A DNA stretch of 64,000 nt from Asterella californica (lineage: Eukaryota; Streptophyta; Marchantiopsida; Marchantiales; Aytoniaceae): positions 1-64,000 of the forward strand of contig JAYKYS010000022.1 in assembly GCA_036924285.1 (NCBI GenBank), written 5' to 3'. The position numbers were made by a program, and so were the translations under genes. Under the pieces are notes generated by a model that saw nothing but the letters and a program-made list of their open reading frames with translations, did no database searches and was not told the origin of the DNA. Of this stretch, positions 1 through 10,061 are shown piece by piece (the first letter of the stretch is position 1; each line of letters opens with the position of its first letter).

Positions 1-1440
1 TAAACCCTAAACCCTAAACCCTAAACCCTAAACCCTAAACCCTAAACCCTAAACCCTAAACCCTAAACCCTAAACCCTAAACCCTAAACCCTAAACCCTA
101 AACCCTAAACCCTAAACCCTAAACCCTAAACCCTAAACCCTAAACCCTAAACCCTAAACCCTAAACCCTACTAAACCCTAAACCCTAAACCCTAAACCCT
201 AAACCCTAAACCCTAAACCCTAAACCCTAAACCCTAAACCCTAAACCCTAAACCCTAAACCCTAAACCCTAAACCCTAAACCCTAAACCCTAAACCCTAA
301 ACCCTAAACCCTAAACCCTAAACCCTAAACCCTAAACCCTAAACCCTAAACCCTAAACCCTAAACCCTAAACCCTAAACCCTAAACCCTAAACCCTAAAC
401 CCTAAACCCTAAACCCTAAACCCTAAACCCTAAACCCTAAACCCTAAACCCTAAACCCTAAACCCTAAACCCTAAACCCTAAACCCTAAACCCTAAACCC
501 TAAACCCTAAACCCTAAACCCTAAACCCTAAACCCTAAACCCTAAACCCTAAACCCTAAACCCTAAACCCTAAACCCTAAACCCTAAACCCTAAACCCTA
601 AACCCTAAACCCTAAACCCTAAACCCTAAACCCTAAACCCTAAACCCTAAACCCTAAACCCTAAACCCTAAACCCTAAACCCTAAACCCTAAACCCTAAA
701 CCCTAAACCCTAAACCCTAAACCCTAAACCCTAAACCCTAAACCCTAAACCCTAAACCCTAAACCCTAAACCCTAAACCCTAAACCCTAAACCCTAAACC
801 CTAAACCCTAAACCCTAAACCCTAAACCCTAAACCCTAAACCCTAAACCCTAAACCCTAAACCCTAAACCCTAAACCCTAAACCCTAAACCCTAAACCCT
901 AAACCCTAAACCCTAAACCCTAAACCCTAAACCCTAAACCCTAAACCCTAAACCCTAAACCCTAAACCCTAAACCCTAAACCCTAAACCCTAAACCCTAA
1001 ACCCTAAACCCTAAACCCTAAACCCTAAACCCTAAACCCTAAACCCTAAACCCTAAACCCTAAACCCTAAACCCTAAACCCTAAACCCTAAACCCTAAAC
1101 CCTAAACCCTAAACCCTAAACCCTAAACCCTAAACCCTAAACCCTAAACCCTAAACCCTAAACCCTAAACCCTAAACCCTAAACCCTAAACCCTGAACCC
1201 TAAACCCTAAACCCTAAACCCTAAACCCTAAACCCTAAACCCTAAACCCTAAACCCTAAACCCTAAACCCTAAACCCTAAACCCTAAACCCTAAAACCCT
1301 AAACCCTAAACCCTAAACCCTAAACCCTAAACCCTAAACCCTAAACCCTAAACCCTAAAACCCTAAACCCTAAACCCTAAACCCTAAACCCTAAACCCTA
1401 AACCCTAAAACCCTAAACCCTAAACCCTAAACCCTAAACC
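1..1440. repeat. Telomere, CCCTAAA heptamer array
   Basis: About 205 near-perfect CCCTAAA units in tandem. This is the Arabidopsis-type plant telomere, C-rich strand on +, as expected for the left end of a chromosome. Rare variants are visible: a CCCTACTAAA slip near 168-174, one CCCTGAA near 1191-1197, and a few CCCTAAAA units after about 1290. Variants become more common inward, as in most telomeres, where distal repeats are refreshed by telomerase and proximal ones drift. Confidence 0.99.
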
Positions 1441-1660
1441 CTAAACCCTTAACCCTTAACCCTTAACCCTTAACCCTAAACCCTTAACCCTTAACCCTTA
1501 ACCCCTAAACCCTAAACCCTAAACCCTAAACACCCTAAACACCCTAAACCCTAAACCCACCCTTAACCCTAAACCCTAAACCCTTAACCCTTAACCCTTA
1601 ACCCTAAACCCCAAACCCCAAACCCCTAAACCATAAACCCTAAAAACCGTTAACTCTAAA
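1441..1660. repeat. Degenerate proximal telomeric repeats
   Basis: Mixed variants replace the perfect array: CCCTTAA, CCCCTAAA, CACCCTAAA, CCCCAAA and finally CCATAAACCCTAAAAACCG. This is the usual telomere to subtelomere transition. Gypsy-derived sequence follows directly, so no unique spacer separates telomere and transposons. Confidence 0.95.
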
Positions 1661-1672
1661 CCCTAAACCTAT

Positions 1673-3330
1673 GTGCCTCTAGTATGGAGGCACATAGTGC
1701 ACGGGGAGCGTGTTCGTATATCGTGCGTGAAAGCATCAACAGTCACACTAATCCGCGGCTTTTGTCCGAGGAAAGGCATCAAAGTAAGCAAGCACATGGG
1801 TCAGGTCGTATCTTTCTCTGGTCAGAGAGTAGATGATAAGTCTCCAGATCTTGAGGATGGAGATGGTGTTCTAGAACAACGAGATATCCACGACGATGTG
1901 ATCGTAATGGAGTATCTATGTACTTGCGTGATAGACACAATAAATGTCAAGGAGCGAGACTGTGTTCTTCAACGAGCGAAGAGATTTCGACGAGAAAGAC
2001 GACATTTATTTCGAGTGTGAGTGATGAAAGAATACGGATAATGTCACATCCTTCTTAGATGACATAGTTAGTACGATATGCCCATGAGGAGTTGAGATAT
2101 TTTAGAGTAAAGCGTACACACAGTTTACTCTAAGAATAGTATTTGTGGCGTGATATACATATCGATGTGCAGCAATTTGTCGCACGATGTGTAGTTTGTG
2201 ATCGAGTACGAGCATTGTTTAATGCTCCTACTCCACAGTTACCCCCTTGCCAATTATGAGATTGGGTTATTTTTAGAGTTTGGATTTTGCAAGACCCTTA
2301 TCGTTGATCGTACGTCACCACCGATATATGTTGATGATGGTGGAGCACTTCTCCAAGTGGATTGAGTTGATGGCATTATCGGACAAGACGAGTGAAAAGA
2401 CGGCATATGTGTCCTTAGATCAAGTGCTGAGTCGCTTTGGAGCATCAGCTGAAGTGTTGACAGATCAAGGTATAGAGTTCCTTGGTAAGTTTCAGATCTT
2501 GTGTTCTCAGACGTTGATTGATCATCGATTACATCTCTTGATCATCTTGAGACAGATGGTTTGGCAGAGAGGCAAGTTCAGACGGTGAAGAGAGGATTGT
2601 ACAAGTATGACTTGCAGAAAGATCACTTGGGAGACTGTGATGTGCAATTACCATGATTGGCTATGGACTATCGTTTTAGCCGACAAGCGTCTTTGGATTC
2701 CTTCTCGTCGTATTTTCTATTGTATGATCGAGATCCATATCTATCTTTGACCATTCGTCGTGATTCTACTGAGGTGCTGAACCTTGATGACCCGAATATG
2801 TGAGTGAACGCATGTTCTCAACGAGCAGAGATATTTCAGAGAGTTATGTCTATGACTTTTGAGAACCTAGCAATTGCTCAGCATAGAGACACGTTGCGAT
2901 ATGTGATTATTCAAGGAAGAGGTTATCAGTCATCGATTCGTAAGTTTCATCCTGACGATTATATCTATCTACAGGAGATTGCACCGACCACATGGATATG
3001 ACCGCAGGGCTCACTATTTTACGAGTGCGTGAGATGTTATCTTCTGGAGTATTCATGTTAGAGGACCGTGATGATGTTGTTTAGAAGGACCATGTGCGTA
3101 ATTGCATGCCATGTCATCTTCTCAACATCGATGGGACCATTGATCCAAGTTTAGCAGTTGTACGTGCAGGCTTGAGGTGTAAGTTGTGTGGGTCTGCTGG
3201 TGAAACAGCCCGTATATTGGTGTGTGATGGTTGTTCGAGAGGTTGGCACATTTCATGTTTGACTCCACCTCTCTGTCGTTCCTATTGGAAGGTGGGTTTG
3301 CCTCGATGTATATAGCAGGGATAGTCGATT
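1673..3330 (+). mobile_element. Ty3/Gypsy relic: integrase and PHD finger (pol 3' end)
   Basis: Decayed 3' part of a Gypsy pol gene, broken by stops and frameshifts. In order: an RNase H-integrase linker (1673-2020); a zinc-binding HHCC region, about 2070-2210, with C-x2-C visible as 'CVVCDR'; the integrase core with the first catalytic Asp in 'SLDFARPLS' (about 2281-2310) and the second in 'LTDQGIEF' (about 2455-2480), then 'DGLAERQVQ' after a frame change near the expected Glu; a C-terminal part ending 'DDYIYLQ' (about 2955-2975); and a cysteine-rich tail 3094-3315. The tail reads 'CKLCGS..ILVCDGCSRGWH..CLTPPL', a PHD-finger C4HC3 pattern cut before its last pair. A chromatin-reading finger behind integrase fits a targeting role (inference). 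The element cannot be functional. Confidence 0.85.
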
Positions 3331-3490
3331 AGATCTTTGCATGATATGAATTGCATACATGCGACTAACAATGAGCTGATGTAGCACCCGGTCTTCTGAT
3401 CCTTGCACTCACGAAGGTGTATATCACGTAGTTGGGACATGGGACTATCTGGAGTTTAGAGGGACCTAACCATCAATTAGGGGGGCGATT

Positions 3491-3990
3491 GTGCTACACT
3501 TGTGTATGTGTATGATATCGTCCATGTGTTATGTGTGTGTGGTGTACCTTAGACAGCAATGTATGTTGTGTACCGATGTGTATGCGCACGACAGCTGTCG
3601 CGTCAGTTTAGCACCTCGGCTAAGTTGACCGAGTGCAGAGTGACTAATCCCGGTAGGACCGTTAGTGGCGTTAAGACGAGTTCTTGGGATGACCCACTAG
3701 GGATATACTTTGCAGGTAGGCCTTGGAGGCCTTAGTTCTTCAAGTTGAGCCTTCAAGCTCCTAGCTATGATAGATAGTCTTGGTGAGTGCAGTCTGGAGT
3801 CTCTACGAGCACATAGTAGATTTGGCTCCACTTTAATGATTGTTTAGTGTCTGTTCATATGGTGGAGTGAGTATATACCGTTTATCATTGTTATACACTT
3901 GTGTATGTGTATACGTCCATATGTTATGTGTTTGAGTGGTGTATTTTTGACATCAATGTACGTTGTGTAGCGATATGTATGCACACAATA
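3491..3990 (+). repeat. Gypsy LTR, with its start repeated in tandem
   Basis: A purine-rich run (AATTAGGGGGGCGA, 3473-3487) precedes a TG at 3491 and fits a polypurine tract plus LTR start. The first about 100 bases (3494-3594) recur at 3892-3990, so a second LTR copy begins after about 395 bases and is cut by the next element. A 240-base internal part (about 3600-3845) is also found at 61.82-62.06 kb. Confidence 0.65.
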
Positions 3991-4002
3991 AGTACATCAT
4001 CA

Positions 4003-4560
4003 GAAGTTATGTTTATATAGACTTCCTATTCTATTTAAAATCTCGTGAATTCTCTTTGCAGGCTTAGCTTATGTAAAGATATGTCATGCTTTCTCGAGAA
4101 CTACTTAATGTTTTAAATATATAACAAGTTTGTTTCTATATATTAAGTCCGAAGAGTTATGTCTACTTACTTCTCTTATTCCAAATTGCTTCGCTGCGAG
4201 GAGAGCGAGAAGCTCTAAAAACTCGTCGTTGCGTCCGTATTTAAGCAGAAAACTATACAGTACGTCTACCAAGCTCCCAACCCTAGATTCTATAGGAAAG
4301 GTTGCAAGCATCTACCGTATAGGGTTTAGGGTTTAGGGTTATGTTTAGGATTTAGGGTTTAGGTTTATGTAGATACATCAAGCTGCACTCACGAAGCGTA
4401 CGAGCAACCCATCTGTTACCGTATGGGAAAAACATTAGTTCTGAAAATTCTTGAGGTTTCTATTACGGTCGATCAGACATGTGGTGAGCTTGAGTTAGCT
4501 AGTTGGAGCTTTAACGGCAAGATCGGCTGTCGATTTGCTCTCAACCGCGCGAACGACAAC
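4003..4560 (+). pseudogene. Truncated HUH/Rep-type element (copy R0)
   Basis: Aligns by eye over most of its length with copy R2 (about 26565-26940): shared leader containing 'GGAGAGCGAGAAGC', the segment before 'GCAAGCATCTACCGTAT', then the start of the Rep-like reading frame (from about 4423), whose residues match the first about 20 of copy R1 at 22896. Homology is lost after 'ELELASW' near 4510, so none of the catalytic motifs survive. Telomeric repeats split the copy at 4321-4369. From there to 4908 I see no feature. Confidence 0.7.
4321..4369 (+). repeat. Interstitial telomeric repeats inside copy R0
   Basis: Seven-base TTTAGGG units, G-rich strand on + and so inverted relative to the terminal array, with variants (GGTTATG, GGATTTAGG, GGTTTATG). 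They replace about 13 bases present at the same place in copy R2, between 'ACCGTAT' and 'ACATCAAG'. This fits telomere-sequence capture or telomerase synthesis at a repaired break. Confidence 0.9.
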
Positions 4561-4908
4561 AACCTGTCACTGAGATCACGAGGAGAAACCACGAAGAGAA
4601 CGAGAGCTGCGAACGACAAACCACGAGAGCTGCAAAGAACAAATGACGAAGCTAAGTTGCAAAGTCCCCAAACGAAGAAAGCCGTGAATAAAGCTGCTCT
4701 TCTCTCGCACGTGTCCGCAGTTTGTCCTGGCTAGCTGTCGCGCGTATAGTCGCTGCGTAACGAGCAGCTGCTTTCTTGCTACTTGCTAAAATATAATACA
4801 CACCACGTGTATTACAAAACGCCCTTAAGGTATCCTTCAGTTCGCGTCCTGATATTAAACATTTTTCTTGCTGAACGTTCTTTGTACAAGGCCGTGGAGA
4901 AGGATCAC

Positions 4909-5146
4909 TTTCCAAGATGAAGCCAACTTATCGACGGAACATAGCCCGAGAAGAGATTCTTGTCAGCCTTTGAACTGACAAGTAGTTTTCGGGCATTACG
5001 GATATAAGCTGGTAATCCACTGGATAATCTGAGTCCAACTTTGTCACTTGGGTTCAGACCGAAAAATCCCAAATGCTCCTAAAACTTCTTGGAACATAAA
5101 CACAAACCTTTATTAAAGAGTAAGCCGAAGAGGAGTTTGATGCTAA
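4909..5146 (-). pseudogene. Fragment of UDP-sugar pyrophosphorylase gene (exon 3 and flanking introns)
   Basis: Matches 38577-38819 of the intact USP gene at roughly 90% by eye, across exon 3 and part of both introns, so it came from genomic DNA and not from mRNA. The exon copy is 5047-4932. It has lost function: one base is deleted (the proline codon CCACCTGG has become CCACTGG), the acceptor AG is now AA and the donor GT is now AT. Intronic homology ends near 5146. The dispersed segment is short, with no other exon seen nearby. Confidence 0.9.
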
Positions 5147-5955
5147 GCACTTTATGCACAATAAATAAGTATTTTGGGTCATTACACGAACCAAAGCAAT
5201 GTCTTTTTCTGAGATTAGTGAATTTTTGTTAAGTGTCAGAGCGGTATTGAAGGCACGAATTAGATTACTTTTTATTGCACGAACTGGTGAAACAAAGCAC
5301 TTCCACTGAAAACCTTAACTGACAACGCACATACCGTCAAAGAGACTGAAGAGATATAGTCAACGTAGAGTGAAAACTCGAAATGATGAAAAGAACACTG
5401 AGTGAAAACCCGAAATGACCAGTTCGTGTATTTGTGCAACCTCCTTGCATGTAGAGGACCGTCACTATGATAACTTCATGGTAGCTCCATCCACCCATAG
5501 CCGGGAGACGTGGAGTAGAGTCTTCCTGCCGGGAGAGCTCAGTCCTTGCAAGAACAGCAACATTCGGCTGCAGAAAGCCCCATGACAAAAAATAGATAAA
5601 ACATAATGGAGTCGTGGTTCTAACCAACATTTCATCATACAAAAAAACAAGTGCTCACATGATGTACCTCGATACCTCGTTATGCTTTGTATGAGTGTTA
5701 AACTTAGGCCCCGCGAGGATTATTCCATCCTCCGTGGACGTCAGTTCCGGACACGGTGGAAGAAAACAATGATTTACTGATTGCTGGTAACAATAAGCAC
5801 CGAATAGATAAGATCAAAAGTTGTTGTCAATAGAGTTTCGGATGATAGATTTGAAGACAGTCCCATGGTGGCTAAGAGTCTAGACAGGTGGTAGACTAGA
5901 ATTATTCTCCTTGATGAAGAAGGGTAGAAAGATTCTATTATAATCAAGTCCGGGT
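5147..5955. other. Unassigned stretch
   Basis: No gene, RNA or clear repeat recognised. Reading frames of 61-101 codons on the minus strand (5337-5650) overlap in two phases and show no family features. Confidence 0.5.
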
Positions 5956-5959
5956 TAGA

Positions 5960-6430
5960 AAACCGTAATCCAAGAGGAACGTCATGGGATCCAAACTGAA
6001 GTTAATTCTAAAGAGGATTAAAGACAGTTTTGAACCTACTCTGGTTGATAAGAACATGTATCAGAGGATGGTCATAATGCTGATGTATGTGATGCTAATT
6101 ACGAGACCAGATATAGCTCATGTGGTCAGTTACATCAGTCAATTTACTTCTTCTCGTGTGCAAGCTCATTGATAAACAATTTAACATATTTTTCACTATT
6201 TGTCAGCAAGCTCACTGATAAACAATTTAACATATTTTTCACTATTTGACAAGTACGAAAGATCTTAGACTCACATACCAAAGAAACCAATCTTCACTTA
6301 TTGGTTATGCCTATGCTGGTTGGACCACGGATGTAGTGGACAGAAAGTCTACTAGTACGGGTTATGTATTTTAGCTTGCAGACATAGCTATCTCATGGAT
6401 CAGTAGAAAGCAACATAGCTTGATTCATTT
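5960..6430 (+). mobile_element. Ty1/Copia relic: end of reverse transcriptase and RNase H
   Basis: The frame at 5984-6172 carries the Copia signature 'MYQRMV..LMYVMLITRPDIAH' followed by 'VSYISQF'. A second piece (about 6255-6425) reads 'GYAYAGWTTDVVDRKST' and 'AISWISRKQ', the start of Copia RNase H. Both are interrupted by stops and a 48-base direct duplication (about 6168-6250). No LTR was found next to it. Confidence 0.8.
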
Positions 6431-7003
6431 TCGTTCGCGGCCGCTGAATAGCGTCTGCTGTTCAAGAGGCGTATCACGATACCGACACAAGTAAGCGCTT
6501 GATCCGACTCCCTTGTTCTTGACATCGATGCTCATGTGTCGTGGACCAGTCCACACGCTGCATGAGAAAATTGTTGAAAATAAGGAACAAGAATAGAATT
6601 TTGGCACAAGCGAAGTAACGTACAGAAGTAAATTTAGCTTCTCATAGTGATAGATTATGTGAAGTCAACTAGGTCATTTAAGAAATCTCTCACTGAATTT
6701 TTGGGACCTTGTTCGCTTAAGACTCATGTTTAAGGCTTTCCATCGGTATAAAAACTGATAACTCTCTACGAGAAGCTATAGAGTTTTCCACTAATCAATC
6801 TCAACTCTCAATTTTTCACAAACTGCATCTCATTGAAATCTTTAATGTATTATTGAAAAATTAATTTTTAACTACTATTCTATATAGGTTTTGTTTTATT
6901 TGATAATTAAAAAATCATTTCATAATCCAAAAACATATGGAAAAAGTAATGTGCAATTATATACGCGTGAACAAATAGAGTTACCAATATGGTAATCAAG
7001 GAG

Positions 7004-7057
7004 CTCGACCGGCAGCTCCAAACATGGTTTCACTTTCGTTTGGAGCTGCCGGTCGAG
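7004..7057. repeat. Perfect 20-bp inverted repeat with 14-base loop
   Basis: Arms 7004-7023 and 7038-7057 are exactly complementary (CTCGACCGGCAGCTCCAAAC and its complement), loop 7024-7037. It is GC-rich within an AT-rich stretch (6840-7330) that otherwise holds nothing I recognise. It could be a remnant of a small inverted-repeat element or a foldback RNA source. No flanking site duplication was seen. Confidence 0.9.
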
Positions 7058-7337
7058 TTTGGTTCCCTCCTCAGACAACGTGCTACGTACGTAATGTTAG
7101 GGGGTGTCCAAGCTAAAAAGTAAATTGGAGAGAGAATAAAGTCTAATTGTGCAATGGGGACATTGAATTTGTGTATAGTTGTGCACCTCATAGAACCTTG
7201 TTTGTTGAATTTCCGTTAGGACGTAAATTTTGAAGACTACAAAAATCTGAAATTACACACTCTGTATTTCATTTTGATATGAAATGAAAATCAAGGGCAA
7301 ATGGCGAGCAAGAAATGTCCGCGGGTGTTTTTCTTTT

Positions 7338-7379
7338 TCATATACTACATCTCATTATATAATGAGATGTAGTATATGA
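7338..7379. repeat. Perfect 42-bp palindrome without a loop
   Basis: Bases 7338-7358 are the exact reverse complement of 7359-7379, centred at CATTATATAATG. It coincides with the truncated end of a Copia fragment: the right arm aligns with Copia sequence, the left is its mirror copy. Confidence 0.95.
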
Positions 7380-8108
7380 TTTGTTGAGCAATAGATGTAC
7401 AGACATATATGTGCCATAGATTCGATAAAACTTGAACTCATGAGGTACATGTCTAACCTATGGTACCATGAACTTCTTGCTTGCTTAAGACCGTACAAAC
7501 CTTTTTGAAACTTGCATATCATCGAGGATGCAAACTCTTCTCTACTTGTGACCTTGCGGTCAGGTGAAATTTGCATGTAGATTTCTTCAAACACCGTCCC
7601 ATTCAAGGATGTTGCAACGACGTCTAATTGCTCGATGAGAATGCTTTCTCGTGCAAACACAACAAAGAATGTATAAATAGTGAGAACTGATTATTGATGC
7701 AAACATCTCGAAGTAATTTATTCCATATCATTGGAAATCTTCGCGTGCCACCAATCACTCTTTGACGCAAGTGATATTCCTTTCAACATCTCATTTCAGT
7801 TTGTACACGCATTTGCATCCGATTGCATTCTTACTAGATGAGCATCAGTTCATGTATGATTTCTTTCCAATTCTCTTCACTGTTTCTCGGATACGTCTGA
7901 TACTTTGATGTTGATACCTAAAGCTCTAATACAAAAATATCTCGAAACAATATACTCCATATCGTTAAAAATCTCCATGTGCCACCAATTGTGTCTTGAC
8001 CGAGTGATGTATCTTTCAACATATCATATCAGTTTGTACACCCATTTGCATCTGATTGCATTCTTTCCGGCTCGAAGTGAAATCAAAGTTCATGTGTGAT
8101 TTCATAAG
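7355..8108 (-). mobile_element. Ty1/Copia relic: reverse transcriptase fragment with internal duplication
   Basis: Minus-strand pieces in order: 'NAIGC' and 'VYKLK' (about 7860-7780) and 'YGINYFEMFA' (about 7720), the start of Copia RT; then 7660-7355 with 'LDVVATSLNG', 'EEIYMQ' and 'KGLYGLKQARSSWYHRLDMY', the central RT motifs. The YVDD box is not reached because the palindrome at 7338-7379 ends the copy. About 170 bases of the RT start occur twice (7697-7870 and 7930-8108), a diverged tandem duplication. Confidence 0.8.
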
Positions 8109-8146
8109 CACATATTTCACTTTTTCGAAATATAAGGTTCAAAATG

Positions 8147-9600
8147 TTATTCTTCTGGTGCGATTGACACAAATACAGACAATATAATTGTAGGTACTTG
8201 TAAGTACATGAAAGGAGCAGGAGCAGGTGTTGTCGAAGAAGATAAAAAAGCCGACGAGTATGGTCTAGATCCCCTCAACAAGGATGCCGAGGATACAAAA
8301 ACATCCAATCTGATATCGACTAAAAATTCCCTTAATTCATACCGCTTGTGTTTGTAGTGACAGAGGTTGGAAGAACGTCCGAAGTGAACCAGTTCCAATC
8401 TTCTTGAAACATCTCCTGTTGGAGCCGCATCTCTTTCTACATCTCCTGTTGGAACCGCATCTCTTTCTGAGGATCAAGTGGCTTAGAGAAACCCCTCAGT
8501 CATATACGTCACTGTCACATTATCTCCACGTTCTAGCTTCTTGTCGTTCTAGTCTTCACACCATGGATCCTCACGAGCAAGCAGATCTCCATCACCTACA
8601 AACGACAGCTCATGCACAAAGGGATTTGGTAACCTTTCGTGCTCTAATGCCTCATTATCTCCACGTTCCAGCTTCTTGTCGTTCTAGTCTTCACACCATG
8701 GATCCTCACGAACAAGCAGATCTCCATCACCTACAAACGACAGCTCCTGCACAAAGAGATTTGGTAACCTTTCGTGCTCTAATACCTCGTACCGCTTTCC
8801 AACTGTTTGGCTCTGTCCTCGGCTCAAAAAAGAGAATCCTCTCAAAATCAGTAGGAAACAGGTCGTAGGTTGTCAACTCATCATACGCAGAACATCCGAA
8901 GTGCCGAGAAGAATGTGTGGGATAGGTCCCGAAGTGGTCGGGTTCTTTCCTACCCTTCTATCAGAATCTGCATGAATACTGCTCCGCTTGTCAGGTCCTT
9001 CAAACTCCGAGTGCCAGAAAACATCCTCCTGACTAAGTTCACCCAGATTCACATCTGAAGAGTCCTACTCGGCCGAGACTGGGATTGGTTCATAACCCTG
9101 CATAAAGACTTCTGTTCCGGCCTGTTTCCTTTCATCCTCTAAACCAAGCGAAAAGCACTCAATGTCAACAAGAGGTGCTTGTTCCTCACTAGTGAAACTA
9201 TCCTTTTCCTCAGTGTCTTCGCCTTCCCTTTGAAGTGAAACCTTCTGCTTGGGAGAGTCCACTACGGCAGCATCAAATGGAACTAAGAAGGCCGACAAAG
9301 CCGAAGCCAAAGCACTCTCACCTGTTCATGTGGTTTGGCAGGTGAAGATGACACTGACAAGGGACGAGAAAACGGGTCGAGATCCATGTTTTACGGTGTG
9401 AATGGATTCTCCGAGAGACGTGTAATCGTAATGAGACGGTTGTGGAGGTCCAGCTGCAATCCCCCAAGTGTGATGGGGCGAAAAACATTCATCACATACT
9501 AAGGCCGGCACCAGAAGATTCGAGCAACAGCCGAGTTGCACACTCGGAGCTGCGTAGTACACGCAAGTTGCTAGGCTGAACAATTCGAAAATATTTCATT
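8147..9600 (-). pseudogene. Unidentified minus-strand reading frame with in-frame stops
   Basis: A single minus-strand frame stays readable from about 9583 to 8147 with only about six stops (for example TGA 9328-9326, TAG 9067-9065, TGA near 8876, and one TAG in each unit of a 135-bp tandem repeat), far fewer than expected by chance. Its composition is protein-like: acidic stretches ('SLQREGEDTEEKDSFTSEEQ'), a repeated 'FVGDGDLL.REDPWCED', and 'DAVPTGDVERDAAPTGDVSR'. I do not recognise a family. It may be a decaying gene or the 3' part of a multi-exon gene; a donor-like CAG|GTGAGAG sits at about 9331. AUG5 ends 460 bases upstream on the same strand. Confidence 0.35.
8521..8790. repeat. Two tandem 135-bp units
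   Basis: Bases from 8521 recur from 8656 with only a few differences. The period is 45 codons, so the minus-strand frame is preserved. Both units keep the same TAG at the same place. Just upstream, a 30-base unit (CATCTCCTGTTGGA...) is also doubled at 8410-8469. Confidence 0.9.
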
Positions 9601-10061
9601 CAATTCCTGTAAGCATCGCAGTCAGGGATGTATCTACAAGACTTGCTGGCCAAGAAGGCGATGACTTTGATTCCTTCTGAAGGTATATATCAGTTGTATA
9701 AAAGTTACCGCGGATCTCGGGCATTGCTTCCAGAGAGGGATGGGTCCCTCTTGACCGGATTGGCTCCAGTTAATCTTAACTTGAGCTGGGATTGCTACAC
9801 GGAAGACCTTTCCCCTTTCTATATACATACGAGACGCTAGATGGCCCGCAACTTGATCAGCAACGATGACAAGATTAATGTAGACGCTTCTACACTGGTA
9901 AACTACAACTCATGGTACAAACAGACCATTCCGAAGCACCTGTACCTGACTAGCCTCCTTTCCTCCTACGAATGCACTGCTTCACAAGTATAATGCTGGT
10001 GAGACACCGACGAGGCAAGATGCCTCAAGTGATAACTGATTTACACACACACATAAGTATG

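Noticed and set aside
6437..6444. NotI sites (GCGGCCGC, here and near 53549) as signs of vector
   Set aside because: The flanks are ordinary element sequence with no polylinker.
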